The notes: generated by a model from the sequence alone, not told the origin. DNA of 64,000 nt from Knoellia koreensis (GCF_013041615.1 NZ_JABEPQ010000005.1:62001-126000), one strand, 5' to 3'. Shown: positions 8,985 through 17,445, counted from the first letter of the stretch. Numbers and translations are program-made.

Positions 8985-9906
8985 ACTAGAGCAAGCCTCT
9001 GCCTACAAGGTATTGGGCGCGTAGACACAGGGCGTTGCCGGATGACGCTGAGAGAGGACAGGGCCATGGCGGCGGCGATCAGGGGGGACAGCAGCAGCCC
9101 GAAGGTGAGGTAGAGGACTCCGGCGGCGATGGGGATGCCCGCGATGTTGTACATGAACGCGAACACGAGGTTCTGCCGGATGCTTCCCATGGTCACCTGG
9201 GACAGTTTCCGTGCTCGCACGATCCCGGTCATGTCGCCCTTGACCAGGGTGATCCCGGCGCTCTCGATGGCGACGTCGGGCCCGGACCCCATCGCCGGCC
9301 CCACGTCCGCGGCGGCCAAGGCTGGTGCGACATTGACGCCGTCACCCGCCATGGCAACCACTCGTCCTTCGTCGCGGAGGAGTTTGACGAAGTCGGCCTT
9401 GTGGTCGGGCAGCACCTCCGCCTCGACCCGGTCGAGGTGCAGTTGACGTGCGACGGCTTCGGCGGTAGCGCGGTTGTCAGAGGTGGGCAGGACGACCTAG
9501 ATGCCTTCGGCCCGGAATGCCTTCACGGCGGCCGGGGGGTGCCCTTGACCGGGTCAGCGATGGCGATGATCCCGGCGACCTGGTCGTCGACACCGGCGAA
9601 GAGCACGGTGGCACGATCTGCGCGCAGCTGATCAGCGTGTGTCCTGAGCGCGTTGGGGTAGAGCCCTTCACTGGTCAGGTAGCCGGCGCTGCCGACCCCG
9701 ACTCGGCGCTCCTCGACCGTACCTAGCGGGCCCTTGCCGACGGATGCGTCGAAGTCGGTCACGTCCGGGATCGGCAGACCGGCGTCTGTGGCGGCATTGA
9801 CGATCGCCAGACCGAGAGGGTGCTCGGAGGCTCGTTCAACCCCGGCCACCAGCCTCAGCAGGTCATCCTGGTCGATCCCGCCGATGGTGACCACCTGGGT
9901 GACCGA
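8985..9906 (-). pseudogene. Copper-type P1B ATPase, C-terminal half, multiply broken
   Basis: The minus strand carries the back half of a Cu-transport ATPase starting just after the phosphorylation site: VVTIGGIDQDDLLRLVAGVE, ASEHPLGLAIVNAA, then [32 protein letters not shown] and the final helices up to ALSSLSV. Damage includes a frameshift after ADPVKGTP, an in-frame TAG in the region that should read GIEVVMLTGDN, loss of the Asp in the GDGVND motif, and a second frameshift near the end. The N-terminal half is gone, replaced by a DUF305 fragment. Confidence 0.85.
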
Positions 9907-10110
9907 CGGGTCGGCCGTCTGGTCCGCCTCGATCTTCTTCGCCAGCTCGAGGACGTCCGGGTTCTGCCCGTCGGCCTGCTCGGTCTTGGCCACCTCGATC
10001 GCGCCGGTGTGGTGCTCGATCATCATGGTCAGGAACATGCGGTCGAAGCCTGACCCGGTGGCGCTGTCAAGGTTCTTCATCTCGCTCTCGCCCATCATGC
10101 CGGGCATGCC
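9907..10110 (-). pseudogene. DUF305 domain fragment fused in frame to the ATPase remnant
   Basis: Residues MPGMMGESEMKNL and FDRMFLTMMIEHHTGAIEVA are the second half of a DUF305 copper-binding domain, like those of the intact genes at 14298 and 20956. The frame runs straight into the ATPase fragment (EADQTADPS then VTQVV), so an illegitimate join, not simple decay, produced this open frame. No start codon or signal peptide is left. Confidence 0.75.
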
Positions 10111-10113
10111 CTG

Positions 10114-10404
10114 CAGATCTCGGGCTTCCGCTTTACATACGACTCCACTCGTCCCAGCGGATCCCGAGTGCTCAGCGTGACCCTCGAGGACGGCACCCCA
10201 ATCGCCAAGGACGCGGCCACCTACACCGCAACCACCAATGACTTCACCAACGCGGGTGGTGACGGGTACGTCGAGCTGAAGGACGTACAGGGGACCGCTC
10301 GGAACCTGATGGCCAATGACCTGCTCGCCTACATCCAAAGCCAGCGGACGATCATGCCGACGACCGACGGCAGGATCGACGACACCGCCCGAGCAGACGC
10401 CTGA
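10114..10404 (+). pseudogene. 5'-nucleotidase/UshA-like enzyme, C-terminal fragment
   Basis: Reading from 10114 gives ISGFRFTYDSTRPSGSRV, then SVTLEDGTPI, ATTNDFTNAGGDGY and a normal C-terminus. This is the substrate-binding C-terminal domain of periplasmic 5'-nucleotidases. The metallophosphatase domain is missing, and the fragment butts directly against the DUF305 fragment on the other strand near 10111. It is about 96 codons of a family that normally exceeds 500, so it should be inactive. Confidence 0.7.
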
Positions 10405-10726
10405 ACCGTGTCGCCAATGCCCCCTGGCCCCAACCCGTGGGCCACGGGCCGGAACCATGCGGCCCGCACGAGTCGGCTTGCCCGGCGCTGCTGGCTTGGC
10501 TGCGATTCCTACCCCAGGGAAGTCCTGGCTGTAGGACCTGACGCCATCCAGAGAGCCTGGATCGTGGCGAGGCGCACCGGCCACCAAGCCGATCGCACCC
10601 ACGGCGAACGCGCGGACGGTTGACCACTTCTTGGGCGCGCCGTGACCCTCCCGTGACATTTGCGATCGGTCCTGTGTAGTCTCGCGGTGACCTCTTCACC
10701 CCTTGGGGAGGTTGGCTCGATGTGGA
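10405..10726. other. No gene seen; probably riboswitch promoter
   Basis: About 320 bases with no convincing coding frame or repeat. The right side, just before the riboswitch, should hold the promoter of the NlpC/P60 gene; I see no clear consensus. Confidence 0.35.
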
Positions 10727-10922
10727 TCGCCTAGTCCTGTCACCACGCGCGAGTCCTCAGCAAGACCGCTTGGCAGGAGCGGGGGACCCACTTTTGGGCC
10801 CTCTTCGGAGGGTCCTCGGGGTGAAGCCCCCACGCGCGCGCTCGCTAGGTCGAGTGGCAAGCGTGAGGGCCGGGTGATCTACCTCCACCCGAACCCGACA
10901 GCTGACCTCGTAGGCGCTGGAG
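10727..10922 (+). promoter_or_regulatory. c-di-AMP riboswitch (ydaO/yuaA class)
   Basis: The leader of the NlpC/P60 gene has the conserved blocks of the actinobacterial ydaO motif: a GGGG-TGAA-CCCC hairpin near 10817-10831, CGGGTGATCT at 10871-10880, CACCCGAACCCGACAGCTGA across about 10886-10905, and GTAGGCG at 10910-10916. It ends 11 bases before the start codon, and the GGAG at 10918-10921 lies in its 3' edge. Ligand binding could therefore control termination or ribosome access. In Actinobacteria this class commonly precedes secreted peptidoglycan hydrolases, as here. Exact boundaries are approximate. Confidence 0.85.
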
Positions 10923-10933
10923 ATTCATTCATC

Positions 10934-11683
10934 GTGGCTTCACACAGTTCAGGCCGCCACCGCGCGCCTGGTCGCTTCAACCCCGTTTCCGAGCTCAGCG
11001 GCATCGTCGCCAGCGCGGCCCAGCCTGCTGTCAAGACCTCTGCCGTCATCGCCGCCTCCGGCGGTCTGGTCGCCTCCTTCGCCCTCCCGGCGTCGGCCGT
11101 GCCGAGCACCGCGCGCACGAATAAGGCCGCCACCGTCGCGGCCCCCGTGGCCGTGCAGGCGCCCGAGGTGGCTGCGCCCCAGGCGGCCGACACCTTCGGC
11201 CTGATCGAGTTCACGGCGACCCCCAAGCCCAAGCCGAAGGCCAAGTCGGTTGCTGCCCCCGCCCCCGCGGTGCAGACCAGCGAGCGAACCACCCAGGTCG
11301 CCAGCCGCTCGGTCGAGCGGACGTCGATTCCGGCGCCAAGAAAGCCGGCTGCCGGCGGCGTCCTGGGTATCGCGGCGTCGCTCGAAGGGATCATGTACTA
11401 CTACGGCGGCACCAGCCCCCAGACCGGCTTTGACTGCTCCGGCTTCACCCAGTACGTCTTCGCCAAGGTCGGCATCAGCCTGCCCCGCACCGCGGAGCAG
11501 CAGCGCCAGTTCGTCACCCCCGTGTCCGACCCGCAGCCCGGTGACCTGGTCTTCTTCGGCGCCCCCGCCTACCACATGGGCATCTACGCCGGGAACGGCA
11601 AGATGTGGGACAGCCCCCGGACCGGCAAGGCCGTTGCCCTTCGTGACATCTGGTCCTCCAGCGTCACCTACGGCCGCCCCTAA
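10934..11683 (+). CDS. Secreted NlpC/P60 peptidoglycan endopeptidase
   Basis: A 249-residue exported protein. The N-terminus carries a hydrophobic segment at about residues 30-55 ending near SAVPST, then an Ala/Pro/Lys-rich linker. The C-terminal 115 residues form an NlpC/P60 domain with the catalytic Cys in FDCSGF and the His in YHMGIYAG. The GTG at 10934 is chosen because it follows the riboswitch and the GGAG Shine-Dalgarno with sensible spacing; earlier in-frame codons fall inside the riboswitch. It should cleave stem peptides in peptidoglycan. It is the first of several wall hydrolases on the island. Confidence 0.9.
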   Translation: MASHSSGRHRAPGRFNPVSELSGIVASAAQPAVKTSAVIAASGGLVASFALPASAVPSTARTNKAATVAAPVAVQAPEVAAPQAADTFGLIEFTATPKPKPKAKSVAAPAPAVQTSERTTQVASRSVERTSIPAPRKPAAGGVLGIAASLEGIMYYYGGTSPQTGFDCSGFTQYVFAKVGISLPRTAEQQRQFVTPVSDPQPGDLVFFGAPAYHMGIYAGNGKMWDSPRTGKAVALRDIWSSSVTYGRP

Positions 11684-11866
11684 CCGACCAATCGGTCTAA
11701 CGCGAGCAGGGCCCTACCGCTCTGGCCTTGTTGGGGCCTGCTTGGCATTCCGCTTCCCGTCGATAGGACGCATGAGGGTGGTATGCCGCCTGGCGGGCGG
11801 GTGTTGCCACAGCCGCCTGCCCCATACCTTGGCGAAGATTTCCAGCATCACAGTGAGACGCGCCGC

Positions 11867-12421
11867 CTACGGCATACGTTGCCTGTCCTCGGTGCCCGTC
11901 GGCAGGCCTGAGGGAATGGCTCTGATCGCCTGCTGCCTACGCCATCCGTACCTGGTCATGCCCGATGGCTTGTAGACATTCAGGACCAGCGCGGCCAGGA
12001 GCACCATGAGGCCAATTGTGGGGTGGAACAGGTCGCCGCCCAAGTCGTGCAGCCGGCTCCCGTCCGCCCGTCGCGCGACGTCGGCAGCGGAGCTCACGGT
12101 GGGCATGTGCAGGATCAGGATTGTCGCCGCGAAGCAGGTGAGGAGGAAGGAGATCAGTACCCAATAGTGCCGGAACAGGCCCCACTTGGTCCCCAGCGAC
12201 ATCAAGAGGCCAGTCACCACGGTCGCGACCGCAAGAGGCACGAGGACGTACCAGCCAGAAGCCTCCATCGCGATCCAGGCCGCTCGGACCGTTTGGTCGT
12301 CGTGGCTCCTGACGGCCAGCAGGCCGAGCGCCAGATACACCAGCACGCCGCCAATCCAGCCGATGGACACGGCGAGATGCACCGCGAGCACGAACTTGCG
12401 CCACGGTGGAGGCATCCTCAT
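11867..12421 (-). CDS. CopD/DUF2269-like polytopic membrane protein
   Basis: A 184-residue protein with five predicted hydrophobic segments, opening with KFVLAVHLAVSIGWIGGVL, which resembles the first helix of CopD/DUF2269 proteins. Histidines fall in or near helices (HLAVS, RHYW, LHMPTV, LFHPTIG). The start at 12421 overlaps the stop of the upstream small protein as ATGA. It forms a two-gene operon divergent from a TetR regulator, next to copper-linked genes. A role in metal or haem-related membrane function is possible; I would not go further. Confidence 0.6.
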   Translation of the reverse strand: MRMPPPWRKFVLAVHLAVSIGWIGGVLVYLALGLLAVRSHDDQTVRAAWIAMEASGWYVLVPLAVATVVTGLLMSLGTKWGLFRHYWVLISFLLTCFAATILILHMPTVSSAADVARRADGSRLHDLGGDLFHPTIGLMVLLAALVLNVYKPSGMTRYGWRRQQAIRAIPSGLPTGTEDRQRMP

Positions 12422-12663
12422 CCGAGACGTCCGAGGCTGACCGTTGATGGCGAAGCGGCCGTCGGCAGTTCCGCCGCCGAACGTCCCGTCACCGGCCCGA
12501 GCGACATGTGACGGCCAGGGCCATGCTGTCCGCCGGCGAGCAGCATGGCGGCGATGAAGATGGCGATCAGCGCAGCGACGACCAGGCCGGAGATTTTGAC
12601 CCATCGAGGGATGCCAGGCGGGGTCTCGCGGACGTCGTTCGGGTCAGGGTGTGACTCGGTCAT
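12418..12663 (-). CDS. Small single-pass membrane protein, unknown
   Basis: An 81-residue protein with a charged N-terminus, one hydrophobic helix at about residues 25-47 and a His/Gly-rich tail (GGQHGPGRHMSLGPVTG). The ATG has a good Shine-Dalgarno (GGGAGAG). It is translationally coupled to the CopD-like gene by an ATGA overlap and lies downstream of the TetR-type operator. I do not recognise a family; the His-rich external segment suggests metal contact. Confidence 0.65.
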   Translation of the reverse strand: MTESHPDPNDVRETPPGIPRWVKISGLVVAALIAIFIAAMLLAGGQHGPGRHMSLGPVTGRSAAELPTAASPSTVSLGRLG

Positions 12664-12704
12664 GTGCTCTCCCGTTGGTCGCTGGCGCGTCTTAATAAAG
12701 GTCC

Positions 12705-12725
12705 CAGAGTTTACAAGACACTCTG
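12705..12725. promoter_or_regulatory. Palindromic operator between the TetR gene and the membrane operon
   Basis: CAGAGT-N9-ACTCTG is centred between two divergent transcription units and overlaps the likely minus-strand promoter. The location is typical for a TetR-family operator controlling both directions. Assignment to the adjacent TetR gene is inferred. Confidence 0.55.
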
Positions 12726-12778
12726 TCATGCCCTCGGGCGTCCTGCACGAGGAGTGGACTATCTGTATTGTTGCCCCC

Positions 12779-13354
12779 GTGCCCAAGATCTGGAACAAGA
12801 GCATCGAGTCGCACCGCCAAGCCGTGCGCCAGGCGATCCTGGACAGCACGGCAACGCTCGTGGCCCAGGGTGGATTCCCTGCCGCAACGATGTCGCAGAT
12901 CGCTGAGCGGGCTGGTATCGGTCGAGCCACCCTCTACAAGTACTTCCCCGATGTCGAGGCCATCTTGGTGGCCTGGCACCAAGATCATGTGGCCGCGCAC
13001 ATTGCACGCCTGACCGAGCTCCGGGTCGGCGGAAGCGACGCCTGGGAGCGCCTTCAGGCGGTCCTCCTTGGCTACGCCCAGGTGGCTCGACACCGAGGCG
13101 GTCATGGCGGCGATCTCTCGGCGCTCGTCCACCGCGGCGAGAACGTGCTGCGCGCCGAGCAACAACTGGTCGACCTGTTCAGCGGACTGCTGACAGAGGT
13201 CGCCCAAGCGGGCCGCCTCCGGGGCGACGTCCCGCCTAAGGAGCTGGCCCAGTTCTGCATTCACGCACTCGGGGCGGCCGGCAGCCTTCGCTCCGAGGCC
13301 GCGGTCCGGCGCCTGGTCGACGTAACGCTCTCGGCGCTGGGCGGATCTACTTGA
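12779..13354 (+). CDS. TetR-family transcriptional regulator
   Basis: A 191-residue regulator. The HTH sits at about residues 28-52 (MSQIAERAGIGRATLYKYFP), followed by an all-helical ligand domain. The GTG at 12779 is preferred because it begins MPKIW, like homologues, and is preceded by a -10-like TATTGT at leaderless spacing. An ATG at 12728 would add 17 residues and start right beside the operator. The inducer is unknown; the neighbours suggest a metal-stress context. Confidence 0.85.
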   Translation: MPKIWNKSIESHRQAVRQAILDSTATLVAQGGFPAATMSQIAERAGIGRATLYKYFPDVEAILVAWHQDHVAAHIARLTELRVGGSDAWERLQAVLLGYAQVARHRGGHGGDLSALVHRGENVLRAEQQLVDLFSGLLTEVAQAGRLRGDVPPKELAQFCIHALGAAGSLRSEAAVRRLVDVTLSALGGST

Positions 13355-13369
13355 GCTGCCTGACCACGG

Positions 13370-14242
13370 TCAGGTTGTGGCCTCGGTGAATCTGGCACCG
13401 TCCTTCGAGGTCAACACCCTGTTCTCTGTGACGACGAGGATCTCTAGACCTGCTCTCGTCAAGCGGGCACTCATCGCCTGGGGTGCCTGTTCGGTCGTTC
13501 CGGTCGTACGCCACGTCTTTGCGGCATCTCTGCTGATGGCTACAGCACCGCCCGGACCGATGCCGACCGCGGTCTGCTTGTCGGCCCATGAGACGAGGAG
13601 CAGGAGCGGTCCGCCGTCCGAGGGCGTCCACGTCGCGCCCTTGTCGGTGGAGATCAGCAGCCCCGCTGGCGTCGTCGCCAGGATGCGTGTCCCGGTGGGG
13701 TCGGATGCGAGGCTGCGGGGTTCGGCGGGGATGGACGACGTCTGCCAGGACCGACCGTCCGGCGATCGGCGCAGCTGTCCGTCGAACGCCACCACGGTGT
13801 CACCGGCCCTGGCCAGCGCGTGGAAGTCCGACTCGCCACCGCGGGAAAGCACCTTCCAGCTGCTGCCTCCGTCGGTACTCTCGATCAGCCCCATGGGCTG
13901 CGGCAGCTCCATCACGACATTGGGATGGCCCGAGGCGTAGTAGTGATCAGCCCCGGCGATGGTGAACCCCATCAGGTCGATGATCGGGCTGACCCGCTTG
14001 GGTCCGTCTGTGCCGTAGCGGAACAGGCCCTCATGCGTGGCGAGCAGCAGCGCGCCGTCCCCCGGATCCCGGGCAACCCCGTGGACGTGTGACGAGGGCA
14101 GGCCGACCCTTGCGTCACCGCCCGATGCTGAGCCGGGTTCGGTGCGGGCATCCCGGGGTGCAGCCGAACACGCGGCCGCGAGCAGGGCCGACCCCACCAG
14201 TGTTGCGATCGCGAGCCAGGGTCCGGTCCGACGTCGGTTCAC
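13370..14242 (-). CDS. F510_1955-type beta-propeller lipoprotein (BNR/sialidase-like repeats)
   Basis: A 290-residue lipoprotein. The signal peptide ends in LLAAACSA with the lipid-modified Cys at residue 25. It is followed by HVHGVARDPGDGALLLATHEGL and several repeats with the BNR pattern (STDGGSSW, STDKGATW, SRDAAKTW), indicating a beta-propeller. This family is often seen beside copper and mercury resistance genes but its function is unknown. It starts with GTG after GAGAAG. It converges with the TetR gene with a 15-base gap and lies 55 bases beyond the DUF305 gene on the same strand. Confidence 0.8.
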   Translation of the reverse strand: MNRRRTGPWLAIATLVGSALLAAACSAAPRDARTEPGSASGGDARVGLPSSHVHGVARDPGDGALLLATHEGLFRYGTDGPKRVSPIIDLMGFTIAGADHYYASGHPNVVMELPQPMGLIESTDGGSSWKVLSRGGESDFHALARAGDTVVAFDGQLRRSPDGRSWQTSSIPAEPRSLASDPTGTRILATTPAGLLISTDKGATWTPSDGGPLLLLVSWADKQTAVGIGPGGAVAISRDAAKTWRTTGTTEQAPQAMSARLTRAGLEILVVTENRVLTSKDGARFTEATT

Positions 14243-14297
14243 AGCTTCTCATCTTTCATGCTCAGGGTGGCTGCAAGAAGATTGGCGTCGACGATGC

Positions 14298-14897
14298 CTA
14301 CAGCAGGCTCCTCATCGTGGCGATCTCCTTGTTCTGTCCGTCCGCGATGGCCTGCGCCATCTCCTTCACGTCCGGTTCCGCCGTGGTTCTAAGCACCTGC
14401 TGCGCCATGTCCACGGCGCCCTCGTGATGTTCGATCATCATCGTCAGCCAAAGCCGGTCGAACTCCGAACCCTGCGCTGCCGCAAGGGTCTTCATGTCGG
14501 CCTCGCTCATCATTCCGCCGCTGCCGTGACTCATCGACGACGAGGCAGGGGCCTTCCACTCACGCAGCCAACGGTTCATGGTCTGGATCTCGGGGTCCTG
14601 GGCCGCCTTGATCTGCCGCGCCAGGTCCGCCACCTCGCTAGAGGCGGAAGCACTGTTCAGGGCGAGGTTGGCCATATCGATGGCCTGCTGGTGGTGCGGG
14701 ATCATCATCTGCGCGAACATAACATCGCCCTGGCGCGCGGTGGCCGACCCGGTAGTCGATGACGTGCTGGCGGTGCCGTGGTTCATCCCGCCCATCGACC
14801 CACTGGATCCGTCGTCGCCGGTTCCGCAGGCGCTGACCGTCAGGGCGGCCGCCAGGCCGGCAACCGCGAGGGTCGTGTACTTCTTGCTCCGCTGCAC
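14298..14897 (-). CDS. DUF305 lipoprotein, periplasmic copper-binding candidate
   Basis: A 199-residue lipoprotein with lipobox VSACG (Cys24), a Met/His/Ser-rich linker (SMGGMNHG) and two DUF305 repeats: MMIPHHQQAIDMA near residue 64 and MMIEHHEGAVDMA near residue 154. The His-His plus Met pattern repeated twice in a four-helix arrangement is characteristic of this family, commonly found in copper-resistance loci. It probably acts as an external metal buffer. A TTCA-N7-TTCA repeat oriented toward the gene lies about 125 bases upstream, suggesting control by the local OmpR-type regulator. Confidence 0.88.
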   Translation of the reverse strand: MQRSKKYTTLAVAGLAAALTVSACGTGDDGSSGSMGGMNHGTASTSSTTGSATARQGDVMFAQMMIPHHQQAIDMANLALNSASASSEVADLARQIKAAQDPEIQTMNRWLREWKAPASSSMSHGSGGMMSEADMKTLAAAQGSEFDRLWLTMMIEHHEGAVDMAQQVLRTTAEPDVKEMAQAIADGQNKEIATMRSLL

Positions 14898-15020
14898 GAC
14901 TGTCTACTCCTTGATATCGAGGTTCATGGTGGTGCGCGCCTCCTGAGGCCAGATGACCTTGGGGGGCGCGCACCACCTCCTAGCCTGAGGCATCGGTGGT
15001 GCCGGCCTGTCAACCTTCCC

Positions 15021-15035
15021 TGAAGGTTTGATGAA
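15021..15035 (-). promoter_or_regulatory. Direct-repeat regulator site a (TTCA-N7-TTCA)
   Basis: On the minus strand TTCATCAAACCTTCA reads toward the DUF305 gene that starts at 14897. The 11-bp period between the two TTCA units matches five other copies in the island and suits tandem binding of an OmpR-type regulator. Proposed, not proven. Confidence 0.6.
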
Positions 15036-15083
15036 GAAGTCAGGCGCCGGCGGTGCTGCACATACCCGTCCCCGAGAACCGGT

Positions 15084-15510
15084 TCAGCCGTGATGCCCAG
15101 CCGGGGCCGGTTCCTGCCGCGGGGCGCTCGTGCGCTGCGGTGCAGGCGGAGGTGCAGGCAGCCGGAGCCGCTTGAGCATCAACGCGTTGACGTTGACGAT
15201 CACACTCGACCCGCACATCGACAGGGCCACGATCTCTGGCCGCAGCGTAAACCCAGCGAGGGCTCGAACACGCCCGCCGCGGCCGGCTGCCCTCGCCCTT
15301 GTCCGGCGCTGATGCCGCGGTCGACGACCCACGACGGAGAGCAGGACCAGCGCCGCGAGGGGCGGCGCGGACGACCGGCGCGAGCCAGGTGGAAAACCTG
15401 TGATGGATGCGCCGCGGCATCAGCACCGACAAGAGCAGGCCAATACCGTCGAAGAGCAGGTTGCCGCTCGCGCCGGACACAAGCCGCGATTTGGGCGGTG
15501 GGGCCCCGGC
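15084..15510 (-). pseudogene. Second P-type metal ATPase remnant (C-terminal pieces)
   Basis: Minus-strand pieces in different frames resemble the end of a P1B ATPase: GNLLFDGIGLLLSVLM near 15450-15400 and PEIVALSMCGSSVIVNVNAL then MLKRLRLP near 15240-15165, the usual C-terminal helix. The intervening part is out of frame and lacks the nucleotide-binding domain. It lies directly downstream of the multicopper oxidase, where an intact copper ATPase would be expected. Exact edges are uncertain. Confidence 0.65.
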
Positions 15511-15515
15511 GCCGG

Positions 15516-17015
15516 TCAGGCACGGTAGGACAGCGTGGTCATCATGCCCGCCTCGGCATGATAGATGTTGTGGCAGTGTGTGACCCACTGACCCGGGTTG
15601 TCCGCGTCGAGATCCAGGTCGAGGGACTGCATGGGCCGGATGATGACGGTGTCCTTGCGCACCCCGATACCCGCTACGGCGAAGGTGTGGCCGTGCACGT
15701 GCATGGGGTGGAACATCATCGTCATGTTCCGGAGCCGCAGCCGGACCCGCTCACCTTGGCGGACCGCGAGCGGGGCGGCGTCCTCGAAGGTCTTGCCGTT
15801 GATGGTCCAGCGGTAGTCGGCCATCGACCCGCCCAGGACAAGGTCATGAGTGGTGTCATTTCCCTTGCGCGTCAGTTCGGCGCTTGCGGCAGGGCGCAGA
15901 TCGGTTCCCAGCAAGACGGTCTTTCCGAGTTCCGCGGGCGCGGCATTTGCGGCAGGAACGGCTCCGGCCCCTGTGCGTACCACGGCCAGTCCCTGCCCGG
16001 TCTTGCCCTCGGCCGATGCGACGAGGGGGAAGGCGCCGTCGCCCAGGGTGACCAGCACGTCGTACCGCTCCCCCATCCCGATGATGAGGGCGTCGGTGGT
16101 GCTGGGCAGCACGGGGAACCCGTCACTGTGGGTGAGGGTGAGCCGGTGTTCACCGAGGGCGACGCGGAAGGCGGTGTCTGAGGCGGCGTTGACAAGGCGG
16201 ATTCGCACCCGCTGTCCGGGCTTTCCGGTCAGAATGGTGGGAGCGGTCGGTACCCGGCCGTTGACCAGGTAGTGGGGGTAGACGACGTCGCCGGCGCCAC
16301 CCAGCAGCGCCGACTGCATGCCCTCTCCCATGGAGCCCATCGAACCGTGGTCCATGCCGTCCATTCCCATGCCCCCCATGTCCATGCCGGCACCTCCGCC
16401 TTGGCGCAGTGCCGCGAGGACGTCGTCAGGGGTCCGCCCGGTGCCGTCCACCCAGTCGTCGAGGACGACGACCCACTCGGCGTCGTAGTCCCCGGGCTCG
16501 GCCGGGTCATCCACGACGAACACGCCGTAAAGGCCCCGATCGAGCTGCACGCCGGTGTGCGGGTGGTAGAAGTACGTGCCCGGGTCGGGGACCGTGAAGT
16601 CGTAGGTGAACCGGCTGCCGGCAGCGATGGGCGCCTGGGTGACGCCTGGGACGCCGTCCATGTCGTTGCGCAGGGCGACACCGTGCCAGTGCACGCTGGT
16701 CGTGACCGGGAGGGCATTGTCGACGATGACCTTCAACCGGTCCCCGGCGGTAGCTCGCAACAGTGGCCCTGGGACGGCCCCGCCATAGGCCCAGGTCTGC
16801 ACCGTGGGGCCGCCCAAGTCAAGGGTCGCCGGTCGTGCCGCAAGCCTCGCGGTGACCGTGCGCTGCCCGGCCGCCTGCCGCGCCCGCTCGGCCCGGTGCA
16901 CCGCCTCGGACGTCGCGCCGATCGCTGCCCGGGGGGTGCTGCACGCCGCCAGGCCGCCGACCGTCACGATGCCGGCCGTGCCGACCAGCAGGGTGCGCCG
17001 GCTGATGGTGGACAT
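15516..17015 (-). CDS. Multicopper oxidase (CueO-like), Tat-exported lipoprotein
   Basis: A 499-residue multicopper oxidase. The twin-arginine signal (SRRTLLVG) ends in LAACS, so the protein is probably membrane-anchored. Copper ligands are intact: HWHG, HPH, HPMHVHGH and HCHNIYHAEAGM. A Met/Gly/His-rich insert near residues 215-240 (GMDMGGMGMDGMDHG and following) resembles the methionine-rich segment of CueO that binds Cu(I). It should oxidise Cu(I) to less toxic Cu(II) outside the membrane. A near-perfect Shine-Dalgarno (AAGGAGGAAG) precedes the ATG. It is downstream of the SHOCT gene on the same strand, so site b may control both. Confidence 0.95.
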   Translation of the reverse strand: MSTISRRTLLVGTAGIVTVGGLAACSTPRAAIGATSEAVHRAERARQAAGQRTVTARLAARPATLDLGGPTVQTWAYGGAVPGPLLRATAGDRLKVIVDNALPVTTSVHWHGVALRNDMDGVPGVTQAPIAAGSRFTYDFTVPDPGTYFYHPHTGVQLDRGLYGVFVVDDPAEPGDYDAEWVVVLDDWVDGTGRTPDDVLAALRQGGGAGMDMGGMGMDGMDHGSMGSMGEGMQSALLGGAGDVVYPHYLVNGRVPTAPTILTGKPGQRVRIRLVNAASDTAFRVALGEHRLTLTHSDGFPVLPSTTDALIIGMGERYDVLVTLGDGAFPLVASAEGKTGQGLAVVRTGAGAVPAANAAPAELGKTVLLGTDLRPAASAELTRKGNDTTHDLVLGGSMADYRWTINGKTFEDAAPLAVRQGERVRLRLRNMTMMFHPMHVHGHTFAVAGIGVRKDTVIIRPMQSLDLDLDADNPGQWVTHCHNIYHAEAGMMTTLSYRA

Positions 17016-17053
17016 GCTTCCTCCTTAGGTTGGTGGTCTGGCCGGACCGCGGA

Positions 17054-17299
17054 TCAGTGCGCCGAGCGCAGCACGTTCTGGCGTGCGTGGTACTCCTCGA
17101 CGTCGATCTCGCCGCGGGCGAACCGCTGGTCCAAGATCTGAAGCGCACCGTGGTCCTCCTCAGGGCCGCGGGACGTGTTGCCTGGGCGAGCGCCCCGAAA
17201 GAGAGCGACCACTGCCGCGACGGCCAGCGCCCAGAAGGCGAAGGCGGTCACCGCCATGAACAGCCAGCCGGTCCAGCCCATACCGTTGCTCCACATCAT
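17054..17299 (-). CDS. Small SHOCT-domain membrane protein
   Basis: An 81-residue protein: one long hydrophobic helix (about residues 10-35) followed by a short charged C-terminal SHOCT domain (LDQRFARGEIDVEEYHAR). Such proteins are frequent in actinobacterial copper loci, but a mechanism is not known. It starts with tandem ATG codons after AAGGAG. Site b, a TTCA direct repeat, lies about 70 bases upstream in matching orientation. It is the likely first gene of the multicopper oxidase transcript. Confidence 0.85.
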   Translation of the reverse strand: MMWSNGMGWTGWLFMAVTAFAFWALAVAAVVALFRGARPGNTSRGPEEDHGALQILDQRFARGEIDVEEYHARQNVLRSAH

Positions 17300-17369
17300 T
17301 GTTCTCAGCTCCTTCTGACTGATGAGGCAACTGTGCTCGGTCAACCCGATCGGCGCGGTCGTGATTTCG

Positions 17370-17384
17370 TGAAGGTTCGCTGAA
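17370..17384 (-). promoter_or_regulatory. Direct-repeat regulator site b (TTCA-N7-TTCA)
   Basis: The minus strand reads TTCAGCGAACCTTCA toward the SHOCT and multicopper oxidase genes. It lies between them and the divergent response regulator gene (start 17446), so autoregulation is also possible. Confidence 0.6.
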
Positions 17385-17445
17385 GATGCCGGCCGTGGGC
17401 GCCGAACGCATCTGCGGCGCGGCACGCCGCTGTCAGGATGGGAAC

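Noticed and set aside
9523-10659. 378-codon minus-strand frame as a genuine fusion protein
   Set aside because: It joins a headless DUF305 piece to a headless ATPase piece, its N-terminal third has no coding character, and the downstream ATPase part carries a stop and frameshifts.
11683-11696. ACCGA-CCAA-TCGGT hairpin after the NlpC/P60 gene as a terminator
   Set aside because: Only five base pairs, AT-containing and without a T-tract; too weak to call.
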